Below, piece after piece: positions 1 to 11,479 of a stretch of DNA of 64,000 nt. The DNA is from Alisma plantago-aquatica (lineage: Eukaryota > Streptophyta > Magnoliopsida > Alismatales > Alismataceae), in NCBI GenBank assembly GCA_963693085.1, contig OY856409.1, positions 296,832,058-296,896,057 on the forward strand, in the 5' to 3' direction. The stretch's first letter is position 1, and each line of letters starts with the position of its first letter. The translations under genes and the position numbers were made by a program. Below the pieces are notes generated by a model that saw only the letters and a program-made list of their open reading frames with translations, did no database searches and was not told the origin of the DNA.

Positions 1-1383
1 ATGGTTATAAGCTATTTCGAGCATTAAAGTTCCTAATTGTGGTTAAATACCCTTAATGTGGAGATTAGGGTTTCCTAGTGGATAAAAGGTGGAATTAATG
101 ATAAATAATGTTCATATGAGTATTAGACCATAATGAACTATGAATTGATGATAAACAATCATAATGACTTTTTCATGGATTAAAAAGGATAAAAATGGTA
201 GCTTTAATGAAAAGGAGGCTTAATGGACTTAATTGTGTCCTTGATCCAAAATCAAGGTAATAAGTGGCTAAAAGGTAACCTTAATATCTTTTGTGAAGAA
301 TAGATGAGATAATTAGGGTTTGTGAGTAATTGTATAAAATTATGGTTTAAAATAGTAAAAGTGAAGTAAAACCCTAATTGCAAAGTAAACCCTAAAAATA
401 GGTAGAAATCCTAAAAAGGAATAGAAACCCTAAGTAGCAAGATGGTTTGGATAGATTTTGATAAAAAGGAATTGAATGTAATTTTAGGATTCATGTACTT
501 GCTTGATTGGATGTCATTGATTGATTGGACTATTCTATCTCAGATCAGCCTAATAGGTATGTGGTTAATTATGAATAACCACCTTAGTTTCCCGAGGATT
601 TTCCGGATGGTTAATCACATTGAATGCAAATTATCAGTTTGGATGTTCATACTTACAAATCATAAAGTCACTATGATAATCACATTAATAATAGAAGTAT
701 GTATTCTCACACCTACATGCCACCCTGATGGATGATGCCAAAGGTCAGGCCCAGATGGGTAGACCAATGGGCACCATGAGTGGTGACCCCAGGCACCAAG
801 CTCGGGAATGAGAAGGTGGCTTATGATATTGAATGACTAGAGGGCACCATGAGTGGTGACCCCAAGCACCAAGATCGGGATTGAGAAGGTGGCCTCAAGT
901 CATTGGCAAAAGAAACCCTAAGGTGGGTATGCCAGGGTTAGGTCAAAAGTGGTGGAGAATGTCATACTAAAAAGTGTAAATTGGCTTGTTAATTAACTTG
1001 ATTGTGATAATTAGATTGTTATCCATATGTGCAAACTTTTGGTTATCCCCACATACCGGTATATTTTGATATGCTGACCGAAGTTTTGATTGTCGGCGTT
1101 TTAGGTACACCCTAAAATGAAGAAATGGTAAAGTGACACATTATGAAATAAGAAATAAAGTGCAAGGAGGATTAGATAGAGTAGATTCAAGCTTGGATAG
1201 ATAGATTTCCAAAGTTTTAAAAGGTATGCAAAGTTTTATTTTAATACCAGATTTCAGTTTAGTTAGTAGAATTTCATAATTATTATTAATTATTTGTCAA
1301 ACCTTTGATCTGGGTTATTGGATAATGACTCTGATCTCTTGGTCTCCTTTAAGTGGGGGTTATCGGGAGACGGGGTCGTTACA
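1..1383 (+). mobile_element. 3' portion of a Tekay/Del-like gypsy LTR
   Basis: No coding ORF is credible here. The segment ends in GGGGTCGTTACA at 1383, the kind of terminus expected for LTRs that begin TGTAA. About 140 bp before the end, a GTTTTA..TTTCAGT stretch resembles the same position in the solo LTR at 47433-53304 and in the LTR ending at 42718. Immediately after 1383 the Athila-1 LTR homology begins, so this element looks inserted into that LTR, with its 5' part outside the window. The segment is AT-rich with scattered AAACCCTAA motifs. The orientation and Tekay assignment rest on terminal similarity only. Confidence 0.6.
769..893 (+). repeat. Two-copy imperfect tandem duplication, period 73 bp
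   Basis: A 52-bp block starting GGGCACCATGAGTGGTGACC occurs at 769-820 and again at 842-893 with a few substitutions. It lies inside the left-edge LTR fragment and adds to the picture of LTRs enlarged by local duplication. Confidence 0.8.
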
Positions 1384-2980
1384 ATTCTAGCCTTTAGAAA
1401 ACCCTACGCAATCACATCATCCCACTTATACTAGTAACTTAGGTCTCATACCAAGTAGTAGGGGAGGAGATAGGCATGTAGGAACAAAGGGTACTAGCTA
1501 GGGATCCCCTATTGGGACCTAGGAGTCACACCTAAGATTGCCAAATGCATCCCAATTCCCCTAGAGACATGGTATCATCAAGCACTATCAAACAAGTAAT
1601 TCATAGCAAAAAGTATAAATCACAAGCATGGCAATGGGATAAGAGACAAAAGCATGGAGTACTCATCATAGATAAAAATGAGTTCATTACAAGTCAACGT
1701 TCCCCCAACATAATATCAAATTCACATTTTATCCCCAAACAACCCACCACTAGGGGCTTAGCTACATGTAGTCAAAGAAATGGCAAAAGAAAGGGGAAGA
1801 AACTCCATGGATCTCAGGGAAGTAGCCTTCTTCTTCACCTCCTTACTTCTGGGGACATCCTCACTCCTCCAAGGGTGCAGATGAGCATGAAGATATGGGA
1901 GATTATGGAGGAAAACCTAGAAAACTATGTTTCCACGGTGAAATGGAGATGGGAATGGTGGGTGAAGAACATAAATGCAAGGGGAATGCACTAAATGCTC
2001 AAGGAGAGGAGTAATGGAGGCTAGGAGCAGCTAGGGGGAGCAAACCTAGTGTTGTGGCCTCCACCCATGTATATATAGGTGGTGGTGGAAGCACTCGGGT
2101 AAGTAGGGGTATTATGGGAAAATCAGTGCAGAAAGTGGTAGGTTTTGGGTGGCAACACGGCCGTGGTAGGGGTAGATGAGAATGGTTGTGGATCTTAGAC
2201 ACAAGCATGTTATGGAAGGGTGGTGAAAGTGCTAAGTAGGAGGTGGCCATGACCGTGGCGGAGTGCCACGGTCGTATTGGGTGAGTAGCACCACGGATGT
2301 GTTGGGTAACACGACCGTTTTGGAGGAGGACTTGGTCGTGGGGTAGCAGCATGGGTGAGTCGATCTTCAGTGGCCACAGTCGCGGCAGACGGCCATGATC
2401 GTGGAAAATTGAGTGTAACTCTCTGTTGATTCTGGGGTTCTTGTGCTAAATTCCAACAGCTGTTGTGGGGGGCCATGACCGTTTTCTCCTCTGTTGGCCA
2501 CGACTGTGCTGATGGCCACAGTCGTCGTATCTTCAATCAGTCATGGCCGTACTGATGGGACACGGCCGTGGTAAGTTGGGGTAGCTCCCTATTGAATATG
2601 GCACTTCTTTAGAAAAAAAGACACGACCGTGGGGTTATGCCCACGGCCATGTTGGGGTATGCATCAGTTAATTGACCTTCAAACTTCATCATTTATGGAT
2701 TTCTTTGCTTGATGACAACTCTTGGCCATTGGGGGTATGTTGAGGGAGCTTTTAGGGCCTTCTTTGGACCCCTCCATGGGTAGAGGAGCCCTAGAACTCC
2801 TTCCTTCTCTCTCATCCATCCAAGGCATGGTCCAAGTACCTGAAAATAGTGCAAAGAACATCCATAAGCGCATTTGGCAATGATAAACATATTAGGAAAA
2901 ATAGCTTGTAATATAACATATTTAGATGTGATTTAATTACAAAATGGCACAAGATGGAGCCCTAAAATAGGGCTACATCA
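1384..2980 (-). mobile_element. 3' LTR of Athila-1, truncated on its left side
   Basis: From 1384 to about 2540 the sequence matches 14085-15267 in the same order (for example the block from the CTAGCCTTTAGAA region through GTATCTTCA), with roughly 7-8% mismatch by eye. Read on the minus strand, the element-proximal end begins TGATGTAGCCCTATTTTAGG at 2980, resembling the TGATAACACCCATTTTATGG start of Athila-2. The distal end is cut at 1384 by the Tekay-like LTR end. The part 2160-2665 is dense in CACGGCCGTG-type dyads. A polypurine tract directly abutting 2980 is not obvious, so the exact end is uncertain. Confidence 0.7.
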
Positions 2981-3076
2981 GTGTTGCACATGTAAAGAGT
3001 CATCAAACAAGACCATATAGCAATAAAATCTAAGAGAACAACATGCATTTGTCAAAAGATTAAAAATTTCATTTCC

Positions 3077-4395
3077 AACAATGGAGATTAAGTCCCCACT
3101 CCTTTGAGTGTCGACGCTCCCCTCTCCCTGCTTTCTTTTAGTTTTGTCCCTCTGAAGATGCATCTTTTCTTTATCTTCAGCTTGTTGAGTATCTTGATGA
3201 GTTTCTCTATGCTCATCTGTACTGATTAGACCATTTCATTGTCTGATGATCTGATTTGCTGAAGGATTTCAGTAATTCCTTGGTGCTGGTTGATCCCCAT
3301 ATGGATGGGTATTGTTTCTTGATGAGTTAGTGTTATGGAGGTGATGGTTGATCCCCCACTCTTGAGTGTTGACACTCCCCTCTCCTTGCTCCCCTTTGGG
3401 TTTTCCCACTGAAGATGTGTCTATGTATTTATCTTCTGCTTATGAGTGTCTTAATGTTCTTCTCTATGCTCACTTGTTCTGATCAGACCATCTGATCAAG
3501 GCTGATCTTGGGTTCTCTGGAGGCTGGCTTCTCTAGTTTATGTTGTGTTTCTCTGGACTTGGTGGTTCCTTTTATCAAGAAGTTTATGTAAGTTTGTCTG
3601 TTGATCTGATTTGATGAAGGCCAGTATTACCTTGGTGATGGTTGAGTCCCCATTTGGATGGGTGTTGATGCTCCCCTATCACTGACCTTGATGTTTGAGC
3701 TAGCTCCCCTCTCGCTTGTGATGGTTGAGTTTTATCCTTTGGTTGTTCGATAGCTTTCTTTCCATCTCTATCTACTTGGTTTTGCTCCCCTCTCACTGTA
3801 CAGTGATGGTTGAGTCTTGTTCTTCTCTTCTTTTGTTTCAGCTGGATATGGTTTATGGTTGATGATCTATTCGTTGAAAAGTTTGGTCTGTTAATCGAGC
3901 ATGCTTGGGGTGGTCTCAGTTTGTTATCTCATGTTACAGTCTTTCTGCTGATTCTCTGGTGATGGTTGAGTTCCTCATATTGTATGGGTGCTGGTGCCGC
4001 CTCTCACCACAGTTACGATGATGATATTAGCTCCCCTCTCACTTATGTGATGGTTGAGTTCCCTTTTGCTCACTTGCGCATCCTGTTCCTATCTACTGGT
4101 TCTGGGTCTTAATCAACATAGCCTCTAATGTTAACTCTAGCTATGGTTAGCAAGTGCTTTCTGAAGATCTTCTAGGTCTCAAAGTGTTTAAGCAGTGGAA
4201 ACTATGTCATTCTTTTCTAGTTGTGGCTACTTTCCAGTTTTCTTTATCCTCATTCTTTTGTATGTAGACTGCATAGATATTTCAATTTCTCACTATCCTC
4301 ATTTGAAGGTAGATTGAATTGTACATACACTATAGAAAAATAAAAAATAGCAACACGAGTTTTTACCGACCAAAAAAAACAATGGAGATTAAGTC
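3077..4395 (+). mobile_element. L1-type retroposon insertion with 18-bp target duplication and A-tail
   Basis: The sequence AACAATGGAGATTAAGTC occurs at 3077-3094 and again ending at 4395. The insert (3095-4378) ends ACCGACCAAAAAAAA just before the second copy. An A-tail plus a long target duplication is the mark of LINE-machinery insertion. The last ~60 bp (GTACATACACTATAG..AAAATAG..ACCAAAAAAA) resemble the 3' tail of the L1 at the right window edge. No ORF is recognisable. The body is rich in GCTCCCCTCTC and GATGGTTGAG motifs and includes a duplication of about 150 bp (3093-3243 versus 3350-3495). It is either a 5'-truncated LINE 3' region or a non-coding retrocopy. Confidence 0.7.
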
Positions 4396-4770
4396 AAAAC
4401 ATGCTTTTTGGGCAAGAACATTCAAGCTTGGGAAAAATTGACCAAAATGGTGCCAATTTGCCTTCAATTACATCTAAACCTACATTATTGAACTTAAAAC
4501 AGTAAAGCAAGCAAGTCCTAGATAAAACATGTAAAAATTACCAAAAATCTACATGATATGCAATACATGGCAAAAAGGAACAATTTTTTTGAAAAATTAG
4601 GCAAAAATGCAAGAAAGCAACTACATGCTACGCAAAGATACAATAAAAAAGAAGAGTAAGAAAAACTAAACTAGATAGCACAGGTGGAACAAAATTACAG
4701 AGAGATAGAGGGTGGTGCGTACCACCCTACCCACCCCAAACTTTAGAATCATGTTGTCCTCAGCATGAAA
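4379..4770 (-). other. Athila-1 non-coding tail with an internal polypurine-like tract
   Basis: This A/T-rich stretch continues the host sequence after the retroposon. At 4732-4745 the minus strand reads CTAAAGTTTGGGGTGG, very like the CTAAGTTTGGGGGAG tract beside the Athila-2 3' LTR, and it lies directly after the end of the env-position ORF. A similar second tract is found in Athila-2 at 18027-18045. It may be an upstream second polypurine tract. The alternative is that the LTR begins here rather than at 2980. Confidence 0.45.
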
Positions 4771-6810
4771 CTATAGTGTAGGGTAGATAGGGGAAGTGTC
4801 ATGACTGTTGTAGCTGCTGGTCGGATGAGTGAGGAGAATCTGGAGGAGGAGCTGAGGGAGGAGTTGAGCATGTGGGAGGATGCTGGTAGTAATGTCCCCA
4901 GTAGTCGTCCTGGGTGGAGGGTATATCTCTGGATATCCAGCTATGCCACCCCAAAAATCTCCACCCCATTCGGGGTTTCTCGCTACTTGGGCATGATAGT
5001 AGTGATACAAGTGGTTGACCTAGTGGTGCATTTGTTGTTGGTCTTGCAACATGTATTGTTGGATAATCTACATATCACTTTGTGTCTTCTGAATACCCTC
5101 AAGTTGTGCCTGGATGGTGGACATGTCGTAGGCGTTTGTTGAGGGATGTTGTAGCTGGGATGTTCCTTCATCCCTCCTTGTTCTTTGGGGCTGCATGTTT
5201 CCTTCAATTTCTTGTTCCCGCCCTTGCATATTTGATATAACCATCTCTTCTTGTGTGACAGTGGCTCCCCTAGTATATCTTTCTCTTGGGTTGTCTTGTT
5301 GCCACTTCGAAAATTTGTCCTCTAGTTTGTGGAGGATCCCCAACACAGAAAGTAGTGGCACAGAGTGGTAAGGCAACTCAAGCTAAAAATTAGGGACACT
5401 AGTTGTATAATATATCATCCTTTTATCCATGACTTTAATAGTGTGGGAGTGGGTTAGATAGTTCAGGTCAACAAGATCGATCCCACTCGCTTCCTCCATT
5501 CCAGAAAGATCATACCCCAAAACATGTGCAATTGAGGTTACCAACCCACCCATAACAAAAGGTGTTTCATTTTTGATGGGTATGGTCCTCATATGATCAA
5601 TTAGCTAAATTTTGAGGTCTATAAACTGCTTGCGGTGCATTGTTATCAAGACAAACATATCTTTCTAAGAAATCGAGCCTTGATTGTCATATCGCCCCAC
5701 AATAGTGTTGGCTAATACCTTTTGCACATAATGGAACAACGGGTTGCTTATGGCGGTAGTTTTTTATCTCCCTGTGTAGTATTCCTCACTGCCTGTCAGA
5801 AGCTTCCAGAAATGTACATAGTTGAAATCAACTTCCTTTTCAAGTAGGCCATCATCCATCTTTTTAGCCTCTTATGGATTGGCAGCAAAAACACAGTCCA
5901 GCTCTGTTGATGTGTGAGTGTGCATGTTGCCCATCATCGCAAACTTGATAGCTTCTTTTCCTCTCACATTTGTCTTCTCAAGTATGGCAAAGAATTCCTA
6001 AGTCAAAGTGGTGTAAGTCTTTTGGGGTGTGAAAAGAAAGTTCCATAGCCCCATTTCCTTTAAACTTCCTTTCACCGCTTCTTTGATCCCTAGGTCATCA
6101 ATGACTTTCTCACACCCATATCTAGTGGGGATGACTCTCCTTGTCATGCATTCCAGGTATGTGAGAGAGATTTTTCTTTTCCTGTGTCCTCTTCCATAGG
6201 ACACTCCTGCAGGGGCCTTTCCTAAGGCCTTCAATCTGTCTGCCTCCAAAAGTGCCAGAACATCTTCTTCCTCATGCATCATCTCTACCTCTTCCTCATC
6301 ACTGTCATCTTCATCGTCCTCCATTCTATAAGTTTGGGACCCCAAACCCATGTCGAGGTTGTACCAATGTGCATATTGTTCTTCATCTCGACACAACTAC
6401 TGCGTAGATTGCAGCTAATCACTATGCCCCGCCGCCCTATGAGACATTGAGTGGCATGTTGGCATAGGCTTTGGTGGCGTCTTTGACGATGAAGGTGCTT
6501 CTTTTGATTTTTGCCCTTTCTTTGCAATCACTGGCTCAACTTCATCAATCAAGTCATCCAGATTTTCCTTGAACCCCTCTTCTTCTTCTCCATCCCCCTC
6601 ATATGTGGTGTCGGTGATGTGGTGGCTGTCAGATGAATGGGAGTGGGATGCACTCACCAATTGTGAGCGAAGGAGGGATTGGTATGCGGAGGTGGTTGGG
6701 GAGGGTGTGTGTGAGGGCACAGAAACATTGGAGGAGGCATTTTTGGAGCACCGCTTTCCTCCAGTGATAATGTTGGCCCCCTTGGTTATTGCCTTCCTAA
6801 TTTTCTTCAT
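4771..6810 (-). pseudogene. Athila-1 env-position ORF (ATHILA ORF-1-like), decayed
   Basis: The pieces run 6810 to 6415, 6396 to 5998, about 5990 to 5380 and 5376 to 4771, with stops and frame changes between them. The N-terminal piece is Ser/Pro-rich. The next carries acidic runs (DDEDDSDEEEVEMM). The part around 5750-5390 reads ISNPLFHYVQKVLANTIVGR followed by GGLVTSIAHVLGYD, which resembles the 'Arabidopsis retrotransposon ORF-1' (ATHILA) family. The C-terminal part is Gln-rich. In Athila elements this ORF lies 3' of pol in the envelope position, but I see no convincing signal peptide or membrane anchor. Function is unknown, and calling it env would be positional inference only. Confidence 0.65.
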
Positions 6811-7950
6811 GGTTGGGCTGGGAAAGGGGGTGAAATTTGGATTTTGGTATAGGAGGTGATTTGGATGTGGATTTGGGTGTAGAATGGAAAGAGAAGGAGG
6901 TTTAGATGGTGGATATGGAATTTTCTGTGGATTTGGGTGAAAAATGGAGGGTTAATGTGGAGGTTTAGGAGAGGGGGGTTGTTGGGGGGATTGGAGATGA
7001 AAGTGGAGATGGAGGGCCGATTGAGAGAGGAAAGGTGGTGGAAATGGAGGGGGGATGGTTGGGGAATGATTTGGTATTGATTGGGGGTGTTTTGAGGTGT
7101 TAGAGGTGGAGAATGGTGGAGGGTGAAGTAGATGTACACTGCCACGTTCGTGCAAATGAGGAAGAAGAAGAAGAAGAAATGAAGAGGGGTGGGGTTCGAC
7201 GTTTAAAAGCTATATTTTTTCCTGAATCGGGTCGAGCCACGATTGTGGTGCGTGGCCATGGTCGTGGCCAGGGCTTGGTAGCATGGCTGTGGAGGAGTGC
7301 CATAGTCATGTTGTCAATGAATAATGTTTCCCTCTGACCTTGCCACGGTCATGGCCATGCATCCTCAACACGGCCGTGGTTGGTATCCACGGTCGTGGCC
7401 ATTCATCCAAAAGAACCTGACATCTTGGCCACTTTGATGAAATAAAACCCACGACTGTGGCGGGAGGCCATGACCGTAGTTTTCCACTTTTGTCACGGCT
7501 ATGGTCGAGCTCCACAGCCGTGCTGGGGGCAACCCTTCAGTTTTCTCAATTCAAAATACAAGAACTTTGTTTATCTTTGGCATTCTGCCACAAATTTTCT
7601 TTAATGACCATGACTCAACTTTAATCCTCTCTCTCTCTAGTGCCTAACACCTTCTGTGTCATCCAAACTCAAACAAAAACTATTAGACACAAGTGTGTGT
7701 GTGTATTTGTGGAAAATAAAACAAAAGTATCAAAAAGTAAGGTTCGAGAATCTCAAACCAGGTGGGTTGCCTCCCACTTGTGCTAAATTTTACACCTTCA
7801 ACCAGGCTTATTGATTTTTGACTTCTTTCACTTCTTTGGGATTCTCAAGACATCCTTGTAGTATATCTCTTTGTCATCTGCTTCCAATCACATCTCTTCA
7901 TCGGATTATTGTTCTTCTACAAGCATCACAATGTCAAAACTTTGATTGGC
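6811..7950 (-). other. Athila-1 non-coding gap between pol and env-position ORF
   Basis: No real ORF. It contains a G-rich segment (6830-7110) just upstream of the env-position ORF, the CG dyad array at 7236-7523, a short (GTGTGT) run near 7695 and the degenerate tail of the integrase. It would be the natural place for a leader or internal promoter of the downstream ORF. Confidence 0.5.
7236..7523. repeat. Internal CACGGCCGTG-type dyad array in Athila-1
   Basis: An exact CACGGCCGTG is at 7370-7379. Around it are many one- or two-base variants (CCACGATTGTGG, GGCCATGGTCGTGGCC, CCACGGTCGTGG, CCACGACTGTGG, GCCATGACCGTAG, CACGGCTATGG, CACAGCCGTG). The same motif family fills the Athila-1 LTRs (2160-2665 and 14870-15260), although the sequence between motifs does not align as an LTR copy. 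It lies upstream of the minus-strand env-position ORF. Confidence 0.75.
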
Positions 7951-8728
7951 CTTGTCTGGGCCTACTTCCACCACTGGTTTCAATCTTTGTCCATTGACGG
8001 TAAACTCTTTTTCTCCTTCTTTCTCACATATCACAACAGCTTTATCTCCCGATTGGCTAACTCAACTTGGCCACTAGTTTGAGGGTGGTATGGAGTGGCT
8101 ACTCGATGGTTTACTCCATGCATCTTGAGAAACCCTTCAAAAGTGTGGTGAATGAAATGACTTCCTCCATCGCTAATCATGGCCCTTGGGACGCCAAAAT
8201 GGCTAAAATGTTTGATTTCACAAATTCACACACCACATTGTGGTCATTCGTTTGGGTTGCAATAGCCTCGATCCAATTTGACACGTAGTCCACGGTGACC
8301 AAAATGTATACATACCCAAAGGAAGGAGAGAAAAGACCCATGAAGTCAATTCCCCATACATCAAACACCTCCATCACAAGAAAAGGTGATAGATGCATCA
8401 TGTCCCTTTTTGAGATAGTGCCCACTTTTTGGCACTTCAAGCAACTTTTACAAAATTCATGGGAATCTTTGAGCAAGGATGGCCAATAAAACCCACTTTG
8501 AAGAACCTTTGCAGCCATGTGTTTTCCTCCAAAATGACCTCCACATATTCTAAAATGGCACATGGATAGGATTTCTTGATGTTCTATTTCTGAAACACAT
8601 CTCCTTATGAGCTGATCAGGGCAATATTTGAAGAGGTGAGGGTCATCCCAAGCATAATTCTTGACCATGGAAAATAACCTTTTGCTTTCCTCCCTTGTCC
8701 ATGTGCTAGGTATCCTCCCACTAGCCAA
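7951..8728 (-). pseudogene. Athila-1 integrase, frameshifted, with internal C-terminal deletion
   Basis: The integrase joins element cDNA to host DNA. Residues after 8728 show the zinc-binding N-terminus (GGHFGGKHMAAKVLQSGFYW, then KSCLKCQ) and the first catalytic Asp in WGIDFMG. A frameshift near 8200 precedes the second Asp in [10 protein letters not shown] and the Glu in [12 protein letters not shown] (about 8055-8180), so the D,D,E set is still visible. Immediately after REIK the sequence jumps to a segment ending KEFTVNGQRLKP, which in related elements lies at the very end of the C-terminal domain. Roughly 140-160 residues, including the usual GKLKSRWSGPF region, are missing. This copy could not make a complete integrase. 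Confidence 0.85.
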
Positions 8729-8779
8729 GAAATTGGCTATGTGTTGATACCATGGCCTTTGAGTGGATGAAAGTAGGAA

Positions 8780-10336
8780 GAGTTATTCATGTGGCATCGT
8801 CTCCTTGATTTGACTTGTATCATCAAAGGGCTCATCAATTCGGGAGAGATGGTCAGCAACACCATTTTCCACTCCCTTCTTGTCTACAATCTCCACATCG
8901 AACTCTTAAAGAAATAGGATCCATCTGATAAGCCTTGGCTTTGAATCTTTCTTTGACATGAGGAACTTTAGTGCAGCGTGGTCCATGTATATCACTACTT
9001 TGTTTTGCAAAAGATATGATCGAAACTTGTCAAGAGCGAAGATGACTGCAAGCAACTCCTTATCAGTGGTTGTGTAGTTTCTTTGGGCTTCATCTAGAGT
9101 TTTGCTTGCATAGTAGATAGCATGTGGAATCCAACCAACTTTGTGGCCCAACATAGCCCCCACTGCCATGTCAGATGCATCAATCATAATCTCGAATGGC
9201 AAAGAGAAATATGGGGGCTACATGATAGGAGCAGAAACTAGTCTTTCCTTCAAGTGGTTAAAAGCTTCAACACACTTGTCATCAAAATGAAATTCAACAT
9301 CCTTCTCAAGCAAGTGACATAGAGGTCTTGAGATTTTACTGAAATCCTTGATGAAGCGGTGGTAGAAACCTGCATGTACCAAGAAAGACCGAACATGTCT
9401 TACGGTGGAAGGAATGGTGAGAGTAGAAATGAGGCCCACCTTGGCCTTGTCAACTTCAATTCCATCCTTTGAAACCCAATGACCTAAAACTATGACTTCA
9501 GGTACCATAAAGTGACTCTTTTCCCAAGATAGCACTAGGCAAACCTTCACGCATCTCTCAAGAATAGCATCCAAATGTAGCAATCACTCATCAAATGTCT
9601 TACCAAAAATTGAGAAATCATCCATGAACACTTCCAAAGACAAACCAAGCATATCTGCAGTAATTGAGATCACACATCTCTAAAATGTAGAAGGGGCATT
9701 ACACAGCCCAAATGGCATTCTCTGGTAGGAAAATGTACCACTCGGCCAGGTGAATGTTGTCTTCTCTTGATCAGCAGGATGCACGACAATTTGGAAGTAT
9801 CCAGAATACCCGTCAAGGAAACAATAGAAGCTTTTCCCTACTAGCCTCTCTAGAATCTGGTCAAGAAATGGTAGAGGATAGTGGTACTTCTTGGTCTTTT
9901 CATTGAGCTTCTGGTAGTCAACAAACATTCTTCATTTTGATTGTTCTCTTTCCAGCATAAGTTCACCATCCGTATTTTCAGCTACAGTGATCCCACCTTT
10001 CTTAGGCACAACCTGGATGGGGCTCACCCATGTACTATCAGAAATGGGATAGATAATTCTAGCATCTAGCAACTTCACAACCTCTTGGGTCATAACCTCT
10101 TTCAACTTTGGATTCAACTGCCTTTGCATTTGGCGGGTCGGCCTTGCATCATCCTCTAGATAGATCATGTGTACATATATGGAGGGATAAATACCTCTCA
10201 AATCAGCTATAGACCATCCAATGGCTTGGATGTTCTTCTTCAAGACTTTCATAAATGCCTCCTCTTGTTGTGGTGAGAGAATGGATGAAATGATTACTGA
10301 GAGAGTGTCATTTGCACCTAGAAAAACATACTTCAA
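8780..10336 (-). pseudogene. Athila-1 reverse transcriptase and RNase H, nonsense-riddled
   Basis: This region is in the same frame as the protease upstream and the integrase N-terminus downstream, broken only by stops. The RT begins around VSPIQVVPKKGG, followed by DYQKLNEKTKKYHYPLPF, FLDGYSGYFQI and RMPFGLCNAPSTF. The catalytic box FMDDFSIFG lies near 9620-9635. The connection region GIEVDKAKV..FYHRFIKDFSKISRPL leads into RNase H, with catalytic residues visible in IDASDMAVGA, TTTDKELLAVIFALDKFRS and YMDHAALKFL. Stops include those at 9932, 9680, 9584, 9218 and 8906, several at codons one transition from CAA, CAG or TGG. It is an Athila-type gypsy polymerase. Confidence 0.92.
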
Positions 10337-11164
10337 TCCTTATGGAAGTGACTTCAACTCAAGAGTGGGAGGTTCTTCAAGGGAGTTCTTTAATAGTTCA
10401 AAAATAGAAGGAAAGTCTTCACTTGTAGCCACCAAGGCTAGCTCATTCTCTTCATCAACTTCATCATCATTGTCAGGGAACTCAACTATTGGCTCTAGAC
10501 CTCTACCTTGAGTGGTAGTTTGAATCCACATAGGTAGGCATTCCTCCACAATTTCATCTAGGCACTCAATGAGATAGCAATCTTCTTCAGTGGCCCCTAG
10601 TACCTCGGTTGTCGCTGAAGATTTAAAGATGCTCAACCGGATCTTCATGTGCATGAATGTCACATACATCGTACCTATCCTTACATGAATTACCGCATCC
10701 GTTGTGACTAGGAAAGGCCTCCCCAAGATGATAGGCACCCTCCTTGTGTCTTTTTCCATGTCTAAGACAATGAAATCGGTAGGGAAGAAAGTGGACATCT
10801 CATCATCAAGCCTCACAAGCACGTCATTCACACACCCTCTAGGCATCTTTACTGATCTGTCAGCCAACTCCATTTGTAGATCTGCAAACACAACATACGA
10901 CATCAGGTAAACGCTAGAGCCCAAGTCTAGGAGGGCTTGGTCTATGTGATGTGCCCCAATGTATCATGAGATGATAGGAGCACTGGGATCTTTTCTTTTC
11001 CTTGACATGGTGTGCTGCAAAATTGAACTCACTTGCTCAGTGAGCTTGAATTTATTTGGGGTCCTCCATGTGGTCTTTCTCTTGAATGTGCATAGATCTT
11101 TCAAGAACTTAGCATAAGAAGGGATTTGCTTGACTGCATCAAGTAGAGGAATGTTGATTTTCAC
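10337..11164 (-). pseudogene. Athila-1 aspartic protease region
   Basis: The protease cleaves the gag-pol polyprotein. The segment starts with the conserved Athila block KINIPLLDAVKQIPSYAKFL at 11164. A stop at 10964 precedes the active-site motif ALLDLGSSVYLMS (about 10915-10950), in which the catalytic Asp is kept. Then follow MSTFFPTDFIVLDME and VPIILGRPFLVT, the flap and C-terminal LGRPFL motif. An acidic linker (PDNDDEVDEENE) leads into the RT. It shares one reading frame with gag-C upstream and RT downstream, so the element encoded a gag-pol fusion in this part. Confidence 0.88.
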
Positions 11165-11479
11165 CTATTTGAAAGTCTCAAGGATGTCTTCTGTATGCTT
11201 CTTTCTTCTCTTCTCAACAGAAGGCTCCTTAAGAGCATCAGGAAATAGGGGGAGTTGGGATCCCACATGGTTCGGATCAATAGTATCGTCAACAGGAATC
11301 ACAAGAATTGCACTATCAACACCATGCATCACAGTATCAACCTTGTCTCTCATCACATTATCCTCAGTATGTATCTCAGTAGGCTGTATCTCAGTATCAA
11401 CTTATCTAGTCTCAGTATCACCTCTATCAACAACAATGATATGATGGGGGTGCTCTAACATCTAGCCACTCCTCAGAAT

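Noticed and set aside
442..735. 97-codon ORF near the left edge
   Set aside because: It lies inside an LTR fragment, with no family features and composition like non-coding LTR.
4733..4733. Alternative Athila-1 LTR start at TGGGTAGGGTGG (minus strand)
   Set aside because: It does abut a good polypurine-like tract, but TGATGTAGCCC at 2980 is a better LTR start by analogy with Athila-2, which also has a second tract away from its LTR. Not excluded.
4771..6810. Calling the post-pol ORF a true envelope gene
   Set aside because: No signal peptide, membrane anchor or fusion-type segment is visible. Only its position is envelope-like.
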